A model generated the notes under the pieces. It was not told the DNA's origin. It searched no databases and saw nothing but the letters and a program-made list of their open reading frames with translations. A DNA stretch of 62,691 bases from the NCBI GenBank assembly GCA_002396645.1, contig DGYI01000061.1:15248-77938 (forward strand), written 5' to 3'. The stretch is from Firmicutes bacterium UBA5010 (GTDB lineage: Bacteria > Bacillota > Clostridia > Tissierellales > Sedimentibacteraceae). Both the position numbers and the translations under genes were made by a program. Of the stretch, positions 16,901 through 26,463 are shown in pieces (within the stretch, counting starts at the first letter, position 1; every line of letters begins with the position of its first letter).

Positions 16901-17735
16901 AAAATTTTTTAATAAACATTTTACAAAGAGCTGCGTTCTTGTGTCTTTAATATTAGTTTCGTCAATATTTTTCTTTGCTTGCTCAAAACCTGCAGCAGAT
17001 ACAGATGAGCCGGACAAAAATCCTATTAATATTGAGGATAATGATGATAGTGACAATGACAGCTCCAATACTGATACAGATAAAAATGAAGATACTATAC
17101 CGAAGGATGATGATAAACCTGAGGTTATAGAGAGCTTTCTTGACGAAAATAATATTGTTACAAATTCAGATTCTATAGAGGTAGTTGTAAATAAAGAGCG
17201 TAATCTGAGTGATAATTATGTTCCTAAAGATCTTGTTTCAATTACAGATGTTCCTACGTGTCTTGCAAGCCCTGAGGTAAATCAGCTGAGAAAAGTTGCA
17301 TCTGAAGCATTGACTACCATGTTTGAAACGGCAATGGACGAAATAGAAATTCAGCTTTATGCAAGATCAGGCTATAGATCATATAATACACAGGTAGCTC
17401 TGTATAATGGATATGTAAAAAATCACGGTCAGGAAGCGGCCGATAAATTCAGTGCGAAGCCGGGTCAAAGCGAGCATCAGACAGGTCTGGCGATGGACAT
17501 AACAAGTGATAGTGTTAATCTGCAATTAACAGAGGATTTTGGAGAAACCGATGAAGGAAAATGGGTAAGTGAGAATGCTCACAGATTTGGTTTTATAGTA
17601 AGATATCCTAAAGGAAAAGAAGATATAACAGGATATATGTATGAACCGTGGCATATCAGATATGTAGGTGAAGATTTAGCCAAAATGGTTTATGAAAGCG
17701 GATTAACATTAGAGCAATATTTCTTTGGAGAATAA
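16887..17735 (+). CDS. M15B D-alanyl-D-alanine carboxypeptidase lipoprotein (VanY/DacB type)
   Basis: Zinc peptidase expected to trim the terminal D-Ala from peptidoglycan stem peptides outside the membrane. The lipoprotein signal ends in FFFACS (Cys ~32), followed by an Asp-rich unstructured linker (~38-85). The catalytic M15B domain (~120-282) shows SGYRSYNTQ, zinc motif SEHQTGLAMD (H and D ligands), and the EPWHIRYVG C-terminal motif with the base Glu and last His ligand. The start codon lies inside rimI. Its insertion in the t6A operon appears to be a shared transcript without functional link. Confidence 0.9.
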   Translation: MINNKKFFNKHFTKSCVLVSLILVSSIFFFACSKPAADTDEPDKNPINIEDNDDSDNDSSNTDTDKNEDTIPKDDDKPEVIESFLDENNIVTNSDSIEVVVNKERNLSDNYVPKDLVSITDVPTCLASPEVNQLRKVASEALTTMFETAMDEIEIQLYARSGYRSYNTQVALYNGYVKNHGQEAADKFSAKPGQSEHQTGLAMDITSDSVNLQLTEDFGETDEGKWVSENAHRFGFIVRYPKGKEDITGYMYEPWHIRYVGEDLAKMVYESGLTLEQYFFGE

Positions 17736-17747
17736 GGAAAGATTATA

Positions 17748-18773
17748 ATGGATAAAAAAACAATCAATATACTTGCAATAGAATCATCTTGTGATGAAAC
17801 AGCAGCATCTGTAGTCAGAAACGGACGTGAGATATTATCTAATATTATTTCATCACAGATAGAAATTCATAAAAAATATGGCGGTGTAGTTCCCGAAGTA
17901 GCATCGAGAAAGCATATAGAAAATATAAGCGGTGTTGTTAAAGAAGCTTTGGAGGAATCGAAGCTTGGTATAGATGATATAGATGCGATAGCAGTCACAT
18001 ATGGACCGGGACTTGTAGGAGCGTTACTCATAGGCATAAACTATGCGAAATCTCTTGCTTATGCTTGGGATAAACCTCTTATAGGAGTTAATCATATTGA
18101 AGGACATATAAGCGCAAATTATATAGAAGATAAAAGCCTTGAACCTCCGTTTATGTGCCTTGTCGTATCCGGAGGGCATACACATCTTGTGTATGTGGAG
18201 GATTACGGAAAATATGAGGTTATGGGAAGAACAAGAGATGATGCTGCGGGAGAGGCATATGACAAAATATCAAGAGCATTGAATCTCGGATATCCCGGAG
18301 GACCTAAGATTGATAAACTTGCCAAGTCAGGAAATAAAGAGGCAATCTATTTTCCCAGAGCAAAACTAAACGAGGAAAGCTTGGATTTTAGTTTTAGTGG
18401 ACTTAAATCAGCTGTTTTGAACTATATAAATCAAACGACGCAAAAAGGCGGGAAAATAATTGAAGCAGATGTGGCGGCATCTTTCCAGGAATCAGTAATT
18501 GATGTTTTGATTGAAAAACTCATAAAAGCAGCAAAATTAAAAGGCTGTGATAAAATAGCGCTGGCAGGGGGAGTCGCAAGTAACAGCAAGCTAAGAGAGG
18601 TTTTAGAAATGAAATGTGAAAACAATAAGCTGTTGCTTTACAGACCATCACCTATTCTTTGCACAGATAACGCAGCAATGATAGCAAGTTGTGCGTATTA
18701 TAAATACAAAAATAAAGAATTTGCTGATTTTTCGCTTAATGCAAGTCCAAATTTAGAAATTGCAAAATCATAA
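17748..18773 (+). CDS. tsaD: tRNA N6-adenosine threonylcarbamoyltransferase TsaD
   Basis: Catalytic subunit that moves threonylcarbamoyl from TC-AMP to A37 of tRNA. ASKHA fold with ILAIESSCDETA at the N-terminus; the metal motif HIEGHISAN (two His, ~114-118), SGGHTHLV and the C-terminal CTDNAAMIA (Asp ligand) are all present. The length (341 aa) is standard. GGAAAG precedes the ATG. It is the last gene of the murC-tsaE-tsaB-rimI-M15-tsaD run and ends before a bidirectional terminator. Confidence 0.96.
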   Translation: MDKKTINILAIESSCDETAASVVRNGREILSNIISSQIEIHKKYGGVVPEVASRKHIENISGVVKEALEESKLGIDDIDAIAVTYGPGLVGALLIGINYAKSLAYAWDKPLIGVNHIEGHISANYIEDKSLEPPFMCLVVSGGHTHLVYVEDYGKYEVMGRTRDDAAGEAYDKISRALNLGYPGGPKIDKLAKSGNKEAIYFPRAKLNEESLDFSFSGLKSAVLNYINQTTQKGGKIIEADVAASFQESVIDVLIEKLIKAAKLKGCDKIALAGGVASNSKLREVLEMKCENNKLLLYRPSPILCTDNAAMIASCAYYKYKNKEFADFSLNASPNLEIAKS

Positions 18774-18787
18774 ACAAGTTAATAAAG

Positions 18788-18869
18788 TTATCAACAGCTG
18801 TTGATAAATCTGTTGATACTGTAAAAATAGCAAAAAGTTATCCACAGGCAATATATGCTTAGTGGATAA
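18788..18869. other. Cluster of DnaA-box-like 9-mers between tsaD and the ABC-F gene
   Basis: Five 9-mers match or nearly match the DnaA box TTATCCACA. TTATCCACA itself is at 18838-18846. One-mismatch forms are TTATCAACA (18788-18796), its reverse complement (18799-18807) and AGTGGATAA (18861-18869, reverse strand). TGTTGATAC (18811-18819, reverse strand) has two mismatches. The first pair forms a perfect 20-bp palindrome. The last pair coincides with the terminator arms. Confidence 0.45.
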
Positions 18870-18876
18870 CTTTTTT
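18832..18876. terminator. Bidirectional terminator between tsaD and the ABC-F gene
   Basis: Perfect 14-bp arms (18832-18845 and 18862-18875) with a 16-nt loop, A-run on the left and T-run on the right. It can therefore terminate both the tsaD transcript and the convergent ABC-F transcript. Confidence 0.85.
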
Positions 18877-18916
18877 ATTTTATATAAATCGTATCATTTG
18901 TCGAAACAGATAACTA

Positions 18917-20830
18917 TTATTCCGTTAATTCAGACCAAACCGAGTATAATTCCTCAAGTTCAGCGTTTAAGACCTGTATTTTTTCATTAATTTCAAGAAC
19001 AAGATTTTTGTCGTTGTATGTTGTTTGCTGACACAATTTGTCCTCTAATGATGCAATTTCATTTTCATTGTTTTCAATTTTTTCCTCAATATCTTTGACT
19101 TCTTTTTCCCTTTTTTTCTTTTCCGATTTTAAGTTTCTGTCCTTTTTTCTTTCTGCATTTATCTGGGTTTTCGTCTTAGTTGTTATAATTTCGTCATCTG
19201 TCTGTTCAAGCTCTGCTTTTTTCTCAAGATAATAATCATAGTTGCCTAGATATTCAAATACGCCAGCATGAGACATATCAATTATTTTATTGGTAACCTT
19301 GTTTAGAAAATATCTGTCGTGTGATACAACAAGTACGGTACCGTCATAATTAATTAGTGAATCCTCTAAAATCTCCTTTGAATCTATATCCAGATGATTA
19401 GTCGGTTCGTCCATAAGAAGAAAATTAGACTCAGAAAGCATGAGCTTTAACAGCGATAATCTTCCTTTTTCTCCTCCGCTCAAATCACCGATTATTTTAA
19501 ATAAATCATCTCCGGTAAATAAAAACTGTGCCAGCAAGGACCTGACATCATAATAATTAAATTTTGGGTTATCATCCCATATTTCATCTATGACTGTATT
19601 TTCCAAATCTAAATGTGTCTGCTCCTGATCATAGTAGCCGATATTAACAAAATGTCCGGTTTCAGTTTTTCCTTTGTTACTGTCAATTTTTCCTGCTATT
19701 ATTTTTAACAGCGTCGATTTTCCTATACCGTTAGGTCCTATAATTCCAACTTTTTCACCTCTGTATACGTTAAATGAAATATCATTAAATATAGCTCTTT
19801 CATCGTAAGACTTAGATAAATTTTCAATCTTCAGAACATCTTGACCACTTCTTAGCTTAGGCGTAAATCTTAGTTTAAGCTTTTTGTTTTCATAATTGGG
19901 ACGATCTGTTTTTTTTATTTTATCAAGTGCTTTCTGGCGGCTAAAAGCTTGTCGTATATTTCTTTTACTGCCATAAGCGTGAAGCCTGTTTATTATTTCC
20001 TCCTGACGCTCAATTTCCTTTTCGTATTCTTCGAACTTTTTTAGCTCCTGCTCAATCTCTGTTTTCCTTTTTTTCATAAATTCAGAATAATTTCCGTTAT
20101 ATATTTTTACATTTTTATTTTCCAGAAGCATTACTTTATTGACTATATTATCTAAAAAATATCTGTCGTGCGAAATTATAATTACGGCACCGTTAAAGCT
20201 GTTTAAGTATTTTTCAAGCCACGATATGGCATCAATATCCAAATGATTAGTGGGCTCATCCAACAGAAGAATATCGGCTCTTTCGAGCAGAAGCTTTGCC
20301 AGCATAACTCTTGTTTTTTGACCGCCGCTTAATATATTAATGGGTTTGTCAAAGTCCTCGTCATTAAAGCTTAAACCTTTTAATACTCCACGTATAAGGC
20401 TTTTATAACTAAAGCCGTCCATTTCAATAAATCTTTCATTAAGTTTTGTGTATTTATCCATCAATGCTTCAAGCACACCATCTTCATCGTGTTCGGTAAA
20501 TTTACTTATTTCTGTTTCCAATTGCCTGATATCATTTTCCATAGATATGATATCTCCAAACATTGTAAGCATTTCATCAAAGATAGTTTTATCACTTTCT
20601 ATTTTTGTGTTTTGCTTTAGATATGCTATTTTCTTATTTTTTGGTATAACTATGTTTCCGCTGTCATAGTCAAGTTCTCCGGTCAGTATGTTAAAAAGAG
20701 TGGTTTTCCCGGCTCCGTTAAGTCCTATGAGACCGACCTTCTCGTTATCATTTATTGTAAAGGATATATCTTCAATTATATTATCAACAACATATGCTTT
20801 TGATATATTGCTGCAAGATAAAATTATCAT
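18917..20830 (-). CDS. ABC-F family ATPase (YdiF/YfmR/EttA-like)
   Basis: Soluble tandem-ABC protein without membrane helices; ABC-F proteins act on the ribosome, in translation control or antibiotic protection. NBD1: GLNGAGKTTL, LSGGQKTR, LLLDEPTNHLD. NBD2: GPNGIGKSTLL, LSGGEKGR, LMDEPTNHLD. A charged inter-domain linker (~240-320) and a Lys/Glu-rich coiled-coil C-terminal extension (~540-637) are present. At 637 aa it fits the YdiF/Uup group. It reads against the neighbouring genes, with AGGTGA before the ATG. Resistance cannot be inferred from sequence alone; a housekeeping translational role is the default reading. Confidence 0.9.
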   Translation of the reverse strand: MIILSCSNISKAYVVDNIIEDISFTINDNEKVGLIGLNGAGKTTLFNILTGELDYDSGNIVIPKNKKIAYLKQNTKIESDKTIFDEMLTMFGDIISMENDIRQLETEISKFTEHDEDGVLEALMDKYTKLNERFIEMDGFSYKSLIRGVLKGLSFNDEDFDKPINILSGGQKTRVMLAKLLLERADILLLDEPTNHLDIDAISWLEKYLNSFNGAVIIISHDRYFLDNIVNKVMLLENKNVKIYNGNYSEFMKKRKTEIEQELKKFEEYEKEIERQEEIINRLHAYGSKRNIRQAFSRQKALDKIKKTDRPNYENKKLKLRFTPKLRSGQDVLKIENLSKSYDERAIFNDISFNVYRGEKVGIIGPNGIGKSTLLKIIAGKIDSNKGKTETGHFVNIGYYDQEQTHLDLENTVIDEIWDDNPKFNYYDVRSLLAQFLFTGDDLFKIIGDLSGGEKGRLSLLKLMLSESNFLLMDEPTNHLDIDSKEILEDSLINYDGTVLVVSHDRYFLNKVTNKIIDMSHAGVFEYLGNYDYYLEKKAELEQTDDEIITTKTKTQINAERKKDRNLKSEKKKREKEVKDIEEKIENNENEIASLEDKLCQQTTYNDKNLVLEINEKIQVLNAELEELYSVWSELTE

Positions 20831-21002
20831 AAAATCACCTGAGTCATTATATTTACATCTCTTATATTGTAACGCTTTTTTGCCGAAAGGTCAAACAAAT
20901 AAGAAACTCTTTAAGATATTGATATTCCGAATAAATATCACATGCATGTTAAGATGTTTTTATTACGGAAAAATAAAAAAATAAATTTTTTTATTTTTTC
21001 TA

Positions 21003-21152
21003 TTGACAAATATCTGATTATAGTTTATCGTTAATAAAAATAAATAAAGCTTTTTCATCAAGAGAGATGGAGGGAACGGCCCTGTGAAGTCTCGGCAACC
21101 TGCGTTATGCAAGGTGCTAATTCCGTCAAAGCAATTGCTTTGAAAGATGAGA
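21003..21152 (+). promoter_or_regulatory. Promoter and SAM-I (S-box) riboswitch aptamer
   Basis: TTGACA (21003-21008) with a weak TATCGT 17 bp downstream precedes an S-box aptamer at 21053-21152. Recognisable conserved blocks are AGAGAGATGGAGGGA, CGGCCCTGTGAAG, TCTCGGCAACC and AAGGTGCTAATTCC. P1 is closed by TTTCATC (21053-21059) and GATGAGA (21146-21152). Bound S-adenosylmethionine would stabilise P1 and allow the downstream terminator to form. This is the classic control of methionine genes. Confidence 0.95.
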
Positions 21153-21174
21153 GGATGCTAATGTGATTGTACTT

Positions 21175-21205
21175 AAAAGCCTTCTCATCGAGAAGGCTTT
21201 TTCTA
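21175..21205 (+). terminator. Riboswitch-controlled intrinsic terminator
   Basis: AAAAGCCTTCTC / GAGAAGGCTTTT 12-bp stem, ATC loop, T-run. The 3' strand of aptamer P1 (GATGAGAGG, 21146-21154) can pair instead with CCTTCTCATC (21180-21189), with one bulge, to form the antiterminator. The switch is therefore complete: SAM high means off, SAM low means read-through into metF. Confidence 0.93.
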
Positions 21206-21237
21206 TTTGTTTTTTAAATCAATATTTGGAGGATGTA

Positions 21238-22101
21238 ATGAACATAAGCAGATTGTTTGAAAAGAAAGAAGTAGTTTTTTCTTTTGAGATTTTTCCGCCA
21301 AAGTATGAAACACCGATAGAAGTTGTGTACGATACGCTGGAAGCGTTAGGGGATTTGAGTCCCGATTACATTAGTGTTACTTATGGAGCAGGCGGAAATA
21401 CAAGAGATAACAGAACTTGTGAGGTGGCCGGTATTATCAAGAATAGACATAAGATAGAGCCGTTGGCGCATCTCACATGTATAGGATCAACAAAAGAGGA
21501 TATAAAGGAAATACTCTATGATTTAAAGAAAAATGGAATACAAAATATCCTGGCTCTGAGAGGAGACAAAAGGGATGGAGAGGTACGAGTCGGAGATTTT
21601 AGATATGCATCTGATTTAATTGAGTATATTAAATCAATCGGTGATTTCAATGTAGTTGCAGCATGTTATCCCGAAAAACATTCAGATTGTTGCTCTATAG
21701 ATGAAGATGTTGATAATTTAAAGAATAAAGTGGATAAGGGTGTAGGACACCTAGTATCTCAATTGTTTTTTGACAATAACGGCTTTTATTGCTTTAGAGA
21801 AAAATTGATAAAAAAGGGTATTAATATACCGATAACAGCCGGTATAATGCCATTAACACAGAAAACTCAAATAAGCAAAATGGCTGATATGTGCGGGGCA
21901 AAAATTCCTGACAAATATTTAAGAATGGTTGATAAATACGAGAATGATAAGATTGCTTTAAGAGATGCCGGGATATTTTATGCTACTGAACAAATAATTG
22001 ATTTGATAGCTAACGGAGTAAGGGGTATTCATCTATATACAATGAATAATCCGGTTATTGCCAGAAAAATAAGCATTAACATGGCTAATATTATTAAATA
22101 A
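21238..22101 (+). CDS. metF: Methylenetetrahydrofolate reductase
   Basis: FAD-dependent reduction of 5,10-methylene-THF to 5-methyl-THF, the methyl donor for MetH. N-terminal FSFEIFPPKYETP is the MTHFR signature, with the catalytic-type Glu; later motifs are SVTYGAGG, HLTCIGST and LALRGD. The start ATG 21238 follows GGAGGATGTA. An upstream in-frame extension would begin inside the riboswitch terminator and is rejected. The length is 287 aa, as usual for bacterial MetF. First gene of the methionine operon. Confidence 0.95.
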   Translation: MNISRLFEKKEVVFSFEIFPPKYETPIEVVYDTLEALGDLSPDYISVTYGAGGNTRDNRTCEVAGIIKNRHKIEPLAHLTCIGSTKEDIKEILYDLKKNGIQNILALRGDKRDGEVRVGDFRYASDLIEYIKSIGDFNVVAACYPEKHSDCCSIDEDVDNLKNKVDKGVGHLVSQLFFDNNGFYCFREKLIKKGINIPITAGIMPLTQKTQISKMADMCGAKIPDKYLRMVDKYENDKIALRDAGIFYATEQIIDLIANGVRGIHLYTMNNPVIARKISINMANIIK

Positions 22102-22122
22102 GGATTGATAAGGTTGAATGAA

Positions 22123-22779
22123 ATGATAAAAATACCAAAGGATGAAGTGCTGAGATATTTAGGATATAAAAATCAAGAAATCAATGATGACTTAAATCAG
22201 AAAATAGATGGAATTATTATTGAAACAGAAAAAAACTTATCTGTTAAATACATGTATAAAGTTTTTGACATTGTTCATTCAGAGGCTGGAGTTTTGATTG
22301 ACAAAACTAATATTGTGATGCATGGAAAGGATATTAAGAAGCATCTGAGCAAATGTAAAAGATGTATTTTAATTGCTGTTACTATCGGCGCAGATATAGA
22401 AAAAAAAATAATGGCTTTGCAGGTTTCTTCAATCAATGATGCATTTATCATGGATGCATGCGCAACAGCGGCTGTAGAGTGTGCATGTGATGAGCTTGAA
22501 TCAATAATAGTAAACAGCATAAATGATTGCAGCATAACCTACAGATATAGCCCCGGTTATGGAGATTTTTCCATAGACTTTCAGCCTAAGCTTTTAGGAT
22601 TGCTTGATGCGGGTAAAAAGATAGGTCTATATGCTAGTAGATCTAACATATTAACTCCGAGAAAATCCGTAACTGCTGTTATCGGAATGTTAGATGAATG
22701 TGATAATAACAGATTGAGAAAAAAGAATAAATGCGATTTGTGTGAGAATAAGGAAGGATGTGAATTTAGAAGAAAATGA
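22123..22779 (+). CDS. Stand-alone MetH reactivation (AdoMet-binding) domain protein
   Basis: Similar to the C-terminal vitamin B12-dependent methionine synthase activation domain, which rebinds SAM and remethylates oxidised cob(II)alamin. It is separate here because the following MetH lacks that domain. Features: RCILIAVTIGADIEKK, then DACATAAVECACDELE and the SAM-binding RYSPGYGDFSIDFQP. A Cys-rich C-terminal tail CDLCENKEGCEF is present, as in many clostridial versions. The start could be TTG 22114 or ATG 22123; both have AAGG at a sensible distance. It overlaps metH by 4 bp. Confidence 0.88.
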   Translation: MIKIPKDEVLRYLGYKNQEINDDLNQKIDGIIIETEKNLSVKYMYKVFDIVHSEAGVLIDKTNIVMHGKDIKKHLSKCKRCILIAVTIGADIEKKIMALQVSSINDAFIMDACATAAVECACDELESIIVNSINDCSITYRYSPGYGDFSIDFQPKLLGLLDAGKKIGLYASRSNILTPRKSVTAVIGMLDECDNNRLRKKNKCDLCENKEGCEFRRK

Positions 22780-25148
22780 TAAACAACAGTATTATTGAAT
22801 ATCTTAAAGATAATATCTTATGCTTAGATGGTGCTATGGGGACAGAAATCATTAAAAAAGGTCTTAAGCTCGGAGAAGTACCGGAACTCTATAATATAGA
22901 AAATAGAGAAATAATAAAAGACATACATAAGTCTTATGTAATGGCAGGCTGTGATGTTATTACCGCAAATACATTCGGAGCTAACAGGTTAAAGCTAGAG
23001 GATATAAATTACAGCGTGGAAGAAATTATAAAAAGCGGCATAGAAATAGCTAAAGAGGCGTCAGAAGGCAGATTTGTTGCCCTGGATATAGGACCGCTCG
23101 GACAGATGTTAAGTCCTCTCGGAACATTGGAATTTGATGAAGCATATGACATGTTTAAGGAACAGGCAATAGCAGGTGAAAAATATGGTGCTGATTTAAT
23201 TTTGATTGAAACGATGTCTGATTTGCAGGAACTAAGAATTGCTTTACTTGCTGCTAAAGAAAATACCAAATTGCCGGTATTTTGTACTATGAGCTTTGAA
23301 AGCAACGGACGTACCTTTATGGGCTGCAGTGTAGAAGCTATGGCTGTAACATTAGAAAATATGGCTGATGCGATAGGAATAAATTGCTCACTCGGACCAA
23401 AGGAAATGGTATCAATCGTGAACAAATTAGCGGCATTAACCGATGCATATATAATTGTTCAGCCTAATGCAGGGCTTCCGCGAATAATTGATGGCAAGAG
23501 CGTTTATGATGTAGATGCTGAGGATTTTTCAGAATATGCATTAGAATTTGTAAAATCCGGAGTAAACATTATAGGAGGATGCTGCGGTACTGCACCTGAG
23601 CATATAAAAAATGTAGTACAAAAAGTAAAAGGATTAAAGCCAAAGACTAAATGTGCTCCTGACAAATTTTGTGCCTGCTCTTCATCAACGGTTGTTGAAA
23701 TAAATCAGATCAGAGTTATTGGTGAGCGTATTAACCCTACAGGGAAAAAGGCTTTTAAAGAAGCACTGATAAACAATGATATTGATTATATTTTAAGACA
23801 GGGTATTCAGCAGATAGATGCAGGTGCTGATATATTAGATGTTAATGTTGGAATACCAGATATAGACGAAGCATCGGTTATGGAAAATGTCATACAAAGA
23901 CTTCAGGCTATTACAGATGTACCGCTTCAAATTGATTCGGTAAATCCAAATGTTATAGAAAGAGCACTTAGGGTTTATTGCGGTAAAGCTATTGTGAATT
24001 CTGTAAATGGTGAGGAAAAATCCTTGGATGCTATTTTACCGTTAATAAAAAAGTATGGAGCTAATGTAGTTGCACTTACACTGGATGAGAACGGTATACC
24101 AAAGACAGCTCAGAAGCGTTATGAGATAGCCAAGAAAATTGTAGACAGAGCACATGAATATGGAATATGTAAAAACAACATATTTATAGATTGTTTAACG
24201 TTAACTGCTTCTGCTCAGCAAGAGGATGTAATAGAAACATTGAAGGCTATAAAAATGATAAAAGAAAATTTGGGATTAAAAACTGTGCTGGGTGTTTCAA
24301 ATATTTCATTCGGTTTGCCAAGCAGAAGCATCATAAATGAAGTGTTTTTATCTCAAGCATTAGCATATGGTCTTGATTTGCCGATTATTAATCCTAACAG
24401 TGAAAATATGATGAACATAATTATGGGTCACAATGTTTTGCATAATGTAGATAAAAATTCAAAGAAATATATAGAAAAATACTCTAATCCGGCAACTAAA
24501 CCTGATTCAAGTCCTAAGTCAGATAATAAGACACTTGATCTTTCGCAGATAATAATCAGCGGAACTAAAAATGAGGCAAGAGCTGCAGCTATTAAGCTGT
24601 TGCAATCAAATGAAGCATTAGAAATAGTTGACAATATTATAATACCTACGCTTGATAAAGTCGGAGAAATGTATGAAAAGGAAGAAATTTTTCTACCTCA
24701 ATTAATTCAAGCGGCAGAGACGGTTAAGGAAGCATTTGAGGTAATAAAGGGAAGTTTAACAAGCTTGACAGATGTAAACAAAGGAACAATTTTACTTGCA
24801 ACGGTTAAAGGAGATATACATGATATAGGGAAAAATATTGTAAAGGTAGTGCTGGAAAACTATGGGTATAAAATTATAGACCTTGGAAAAGACATAAGTC
24901 CTGAGCAGATTGTTGATGAGGCTAAAAAAAATAATATCAAATTAGTAGGTCTAAGCTCACTTATGACTACAACTGTTAAAAGTATGGAGGAAACAATAAA
25001 GTTATTAAGAAAAGAATACAGCTCCTGCAAGGTGCTTGTAGGCGGAGCTGTACTGACTGATGAGTATTCAGGCAAAATAGGAGCAGACTTTTATGCAAAA
25101 GATGCTAAGGGAGCAGTCGATATAGCTAAGAAATTTTTTATACAGTAA
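22776..25148 (+). CDS. metH: Cobalamin-dependent methionine synthase (short form)
   Basis: Transfers methyl from 5-methyl-THF to homocysteine via cob(I)alamin. Domains in order: homocysteine/zinc domain (~1-290; LDGAMGTEI, final Zn motif GGCCGT), pterin domain (~320-580; VIGERINPTGKK, ADILDVNVG), cobalamin cap helices (~600-690) and B12 Rossmann domain (~690-790) with the lower-ligand motif DIHDIGKN. It stops at 790 aa, whereas the E. coli type has ~1200; the activation domain is supplied by the preceding gene. Start overlaps that gene (ATGATAAAC). Confidence 0.95.
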   Translation: MINNSIIEYLKDNILCLDGAMGTEIIKKGLKLGEVPELYNIENREIIKDIHKSYVMAGCDVITANTFGANRLKLEDINYSVEEIIKSGIEIAKEASEGRFVALDIGPLGQMLSPLGTLEFDEAYDMFKEQAIAGEKYGADLILIETMSDLQELRIALLAAKENTKLPVFCTMSFESNGRTFMGCSVEAMAVTLENMADAIGINCSLGPKEMVSIVNKLAALTDAYIIVQPNAGLPRIIDGKSVYDVDAEDFSEYALEFVKSGVNIIGGCCGTAPEHIKNVVQKVKGLKPKTKCAPDKFCACSSSTVVEINQIRVIGERINPTGKKAFKEALINNDIDYILRQGIQQIDAGADILDVNVGIPDIDEASVMENVIQRLQAITDVPLQIDSVNPNVIERALRVYCGKAIVNSVNGEEKSLDAILPLIKKYGANVVALTLDENGIPKTAQKRYEIAKKIVDRAHEYGICKNNIFIDCLTLTASAQQEDVIETLKAIKMIKENLGLKTVLGVSNISFGLPSRSIINEVFLSQALAYGLDLPIINPNSENMMNIIMGHNVLHNVDKNSKKYIEKYSNPATKPDSSPKSDNKTLDLSQIIISGTKNEARAAAIKLLQSNEALEIVDNIIIPTLDKVGEMYEKEEIFLPQLIQAAETVKEAFEVIKGSLTSLTDVNKGTILLATVKGDIHDIGKNIVKVVLENYGYKIIDLGKDISPEQIVDEAKKNNIKLVGLSSLMTTTVKSMEETIKLLRKEYSSCKVLVGGAVLTDEYSGKIGADFYAKDAKGAVDIAKKFFIQ

Positions 25149-25178
25149 ATTAAATTTATAATTTTGGAGGAAAAAGAT

Positions 25179-26453
25179 ATGAGTAAAAATTTTGAATTAG
25201 AAACAGCATTGGTACAATCACTTGAGGAGCATTCTGAGGGAGAGCCGAGAGTTTATCCCATTGTACAAAGTACAACGTATAATTATAAAGACCCGGATTT
25301 TATAGCAGAATTATTTGATTTAGCTGCAAACGGACATATGTATTCGAGGATAAGTAATCCTACAGTAGCGGTATTTGAGAATAAAATAGCACAAATTGAG
25401 GGCGGAATAGGAGCCGTTGCTACCGCTTCAGGTCAGGCAGCGACAACAATGGCAATATTAAATATTTGCAGTGCAGGTGATCACGTTGTAGCATCATCAA
25501 CACTTTATGGAGGTACATACACAGTTCTTGCATCTACATTCAGAAAAATAGGAATTGAAACAAGCTTTATTTCACCTGATTCATCAGCTGAAGAAATAGA
25601 AAAAGCTTTCAGAGCAAATACAAAAGCTTTATTTGCGGAAACAATAGGAAATCCGGGTATTAATGTTTTAGATTTCGAGAAATTTTCAACTGTTGCGAAA
25701 AGACAAGGAGTTCCATTTATAGTCGATAATACAATAGCAACACCTTATCTGTGCAGACCTATAGAGCATGGTGCGAATATCGTAATTCATTCTGCAAGTA
25801 AATATATAGATGGCCAAGCTTCATGCTTGGGAGGAGTAGTTGTAGACGCCGGCAATTTTGATTGGACTAACGGCAAGTTTACATGCCTTGTAGACCCTGA
25901 TCCTGATTATCACGGAATCAGCTATGTTAAACAGTTTGGAAATGCAGCATATATAGTAAAAGCAAGAACAAATATTTTACGTGATTATGGTCCGACTTTG
26001 AGTGCTTTTAACGCTTATATATATAACAGAGGATTGGAAACTTTGCATTTGAGAATGGAAAGACACAGTGAAAATGCTTTAAAGGTAGCAGAATTTTTAC
26101 AAAACAATAAAAATGTATCTTGGGTTAATTATCCTAAGCTTGAGGGCAGCAAGGACTTTGATCTTGCTGAAAAATATCTGCCTAATGGAGCAAGCGGAAT
26201 TATATTATTTGGTATAAAAGGAGGAAAGGAGGCAGGAAGAAAATTTGCAAAAAGCTTAAAATGGATAAATAATGTTGTGCATTTAGGAGATGCCAGAACT
26301 TGTCTATTACATCCTGCAAGCACGTCACACAGGCAATTAAGTGAAGAACAGCAGATTGCTGCGGGAGTTAGCCAGGAAGCTATCAGATTAAATGTGGGAA
26401 TTGAAAATGTAAATGATATTATAAAGGACTTAGAGCAGGCTTTAGAAGCTTAA
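25179..26453 (+). CDS. metY: O-acetylhomoserine sulfhydrylase (homocysteine synthase)
   Basis: PLP enzyme of the Cys/Met metabolism family that makes homocysteine from O-acetylhomoserine and sulfide. The PLP lysine lies in HSASKYIDGQ (~residue 208); ASGQAAT and TLYGGTY line the cofactor site. The long insertion after the Lys loop (GNFDWTNGKF then DPDYHG) is typical of MetY rather than MetB/MetC. ATG 25179 follows TTTGGAGG; the TTG at 25164 overlaps that ribosome site and is rejected. Pairing with metA supports direct sulfhydrylation. A methionine gamma-lyase role is less likely. Confidence 0.92.
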   Translation: MSKNFELETALVQSLEEHSEGEPRVYPIVQSTTYNYKDPDFIAELFDLAANGHMYSRISNPTVAVFENKIAQIEGGIGAVATASGQAATTMAILNICSAGDHVVASSTLYGGTYTVLASTFRKIGIETSFISPDSSAEEIEKAFRANTKALFAETIGNPGINVLDFEKFSTVAKRQGVPFIVDNTIATPYLCRPIEHGANIVIHSASKYIDGQASCLGGVVVDAGNFDWTNGKFTCLVDPDPDYHGISYVKQFGNAAYIVKARTNILRDYGPTLSAFNAYIYNRGLETLHLRMERHSENALKVAEFLQNNKNVSWVNYPKLEGSKDFDLAEKYLPNGASGIILFGIKGGKEAGRKFAKSLKWINNVVHLGDARTCLLHPASTSHRQLSEEQQIAAGVSQEAIRLNVGIENVNDIIKDLEQALEA

Positions 26454-26463
26454 GGAGGCAGAT

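Noticed and set aside
18788..18876. The DnaA-box cluster as the chromosomal origin
   Set aside because: No dnaA, dnaN or other origin gene nearby, no clear unwinding element, and part of it doubles as a terminator. Reported only as a binding cluster.
18917..20830. Calling the ABC-F protein an antibiotic-resistance factor
   Set aside because: Interdomain linker length and sequence are not diagnostic here, and no mobile or resistance context is present.
21163..21237. N-terminal extension of MetF starting at 21163
   Set aside because: It would translate through the riboswitch terminator; GGAGG and the conserved MTHFR start are at 21238.
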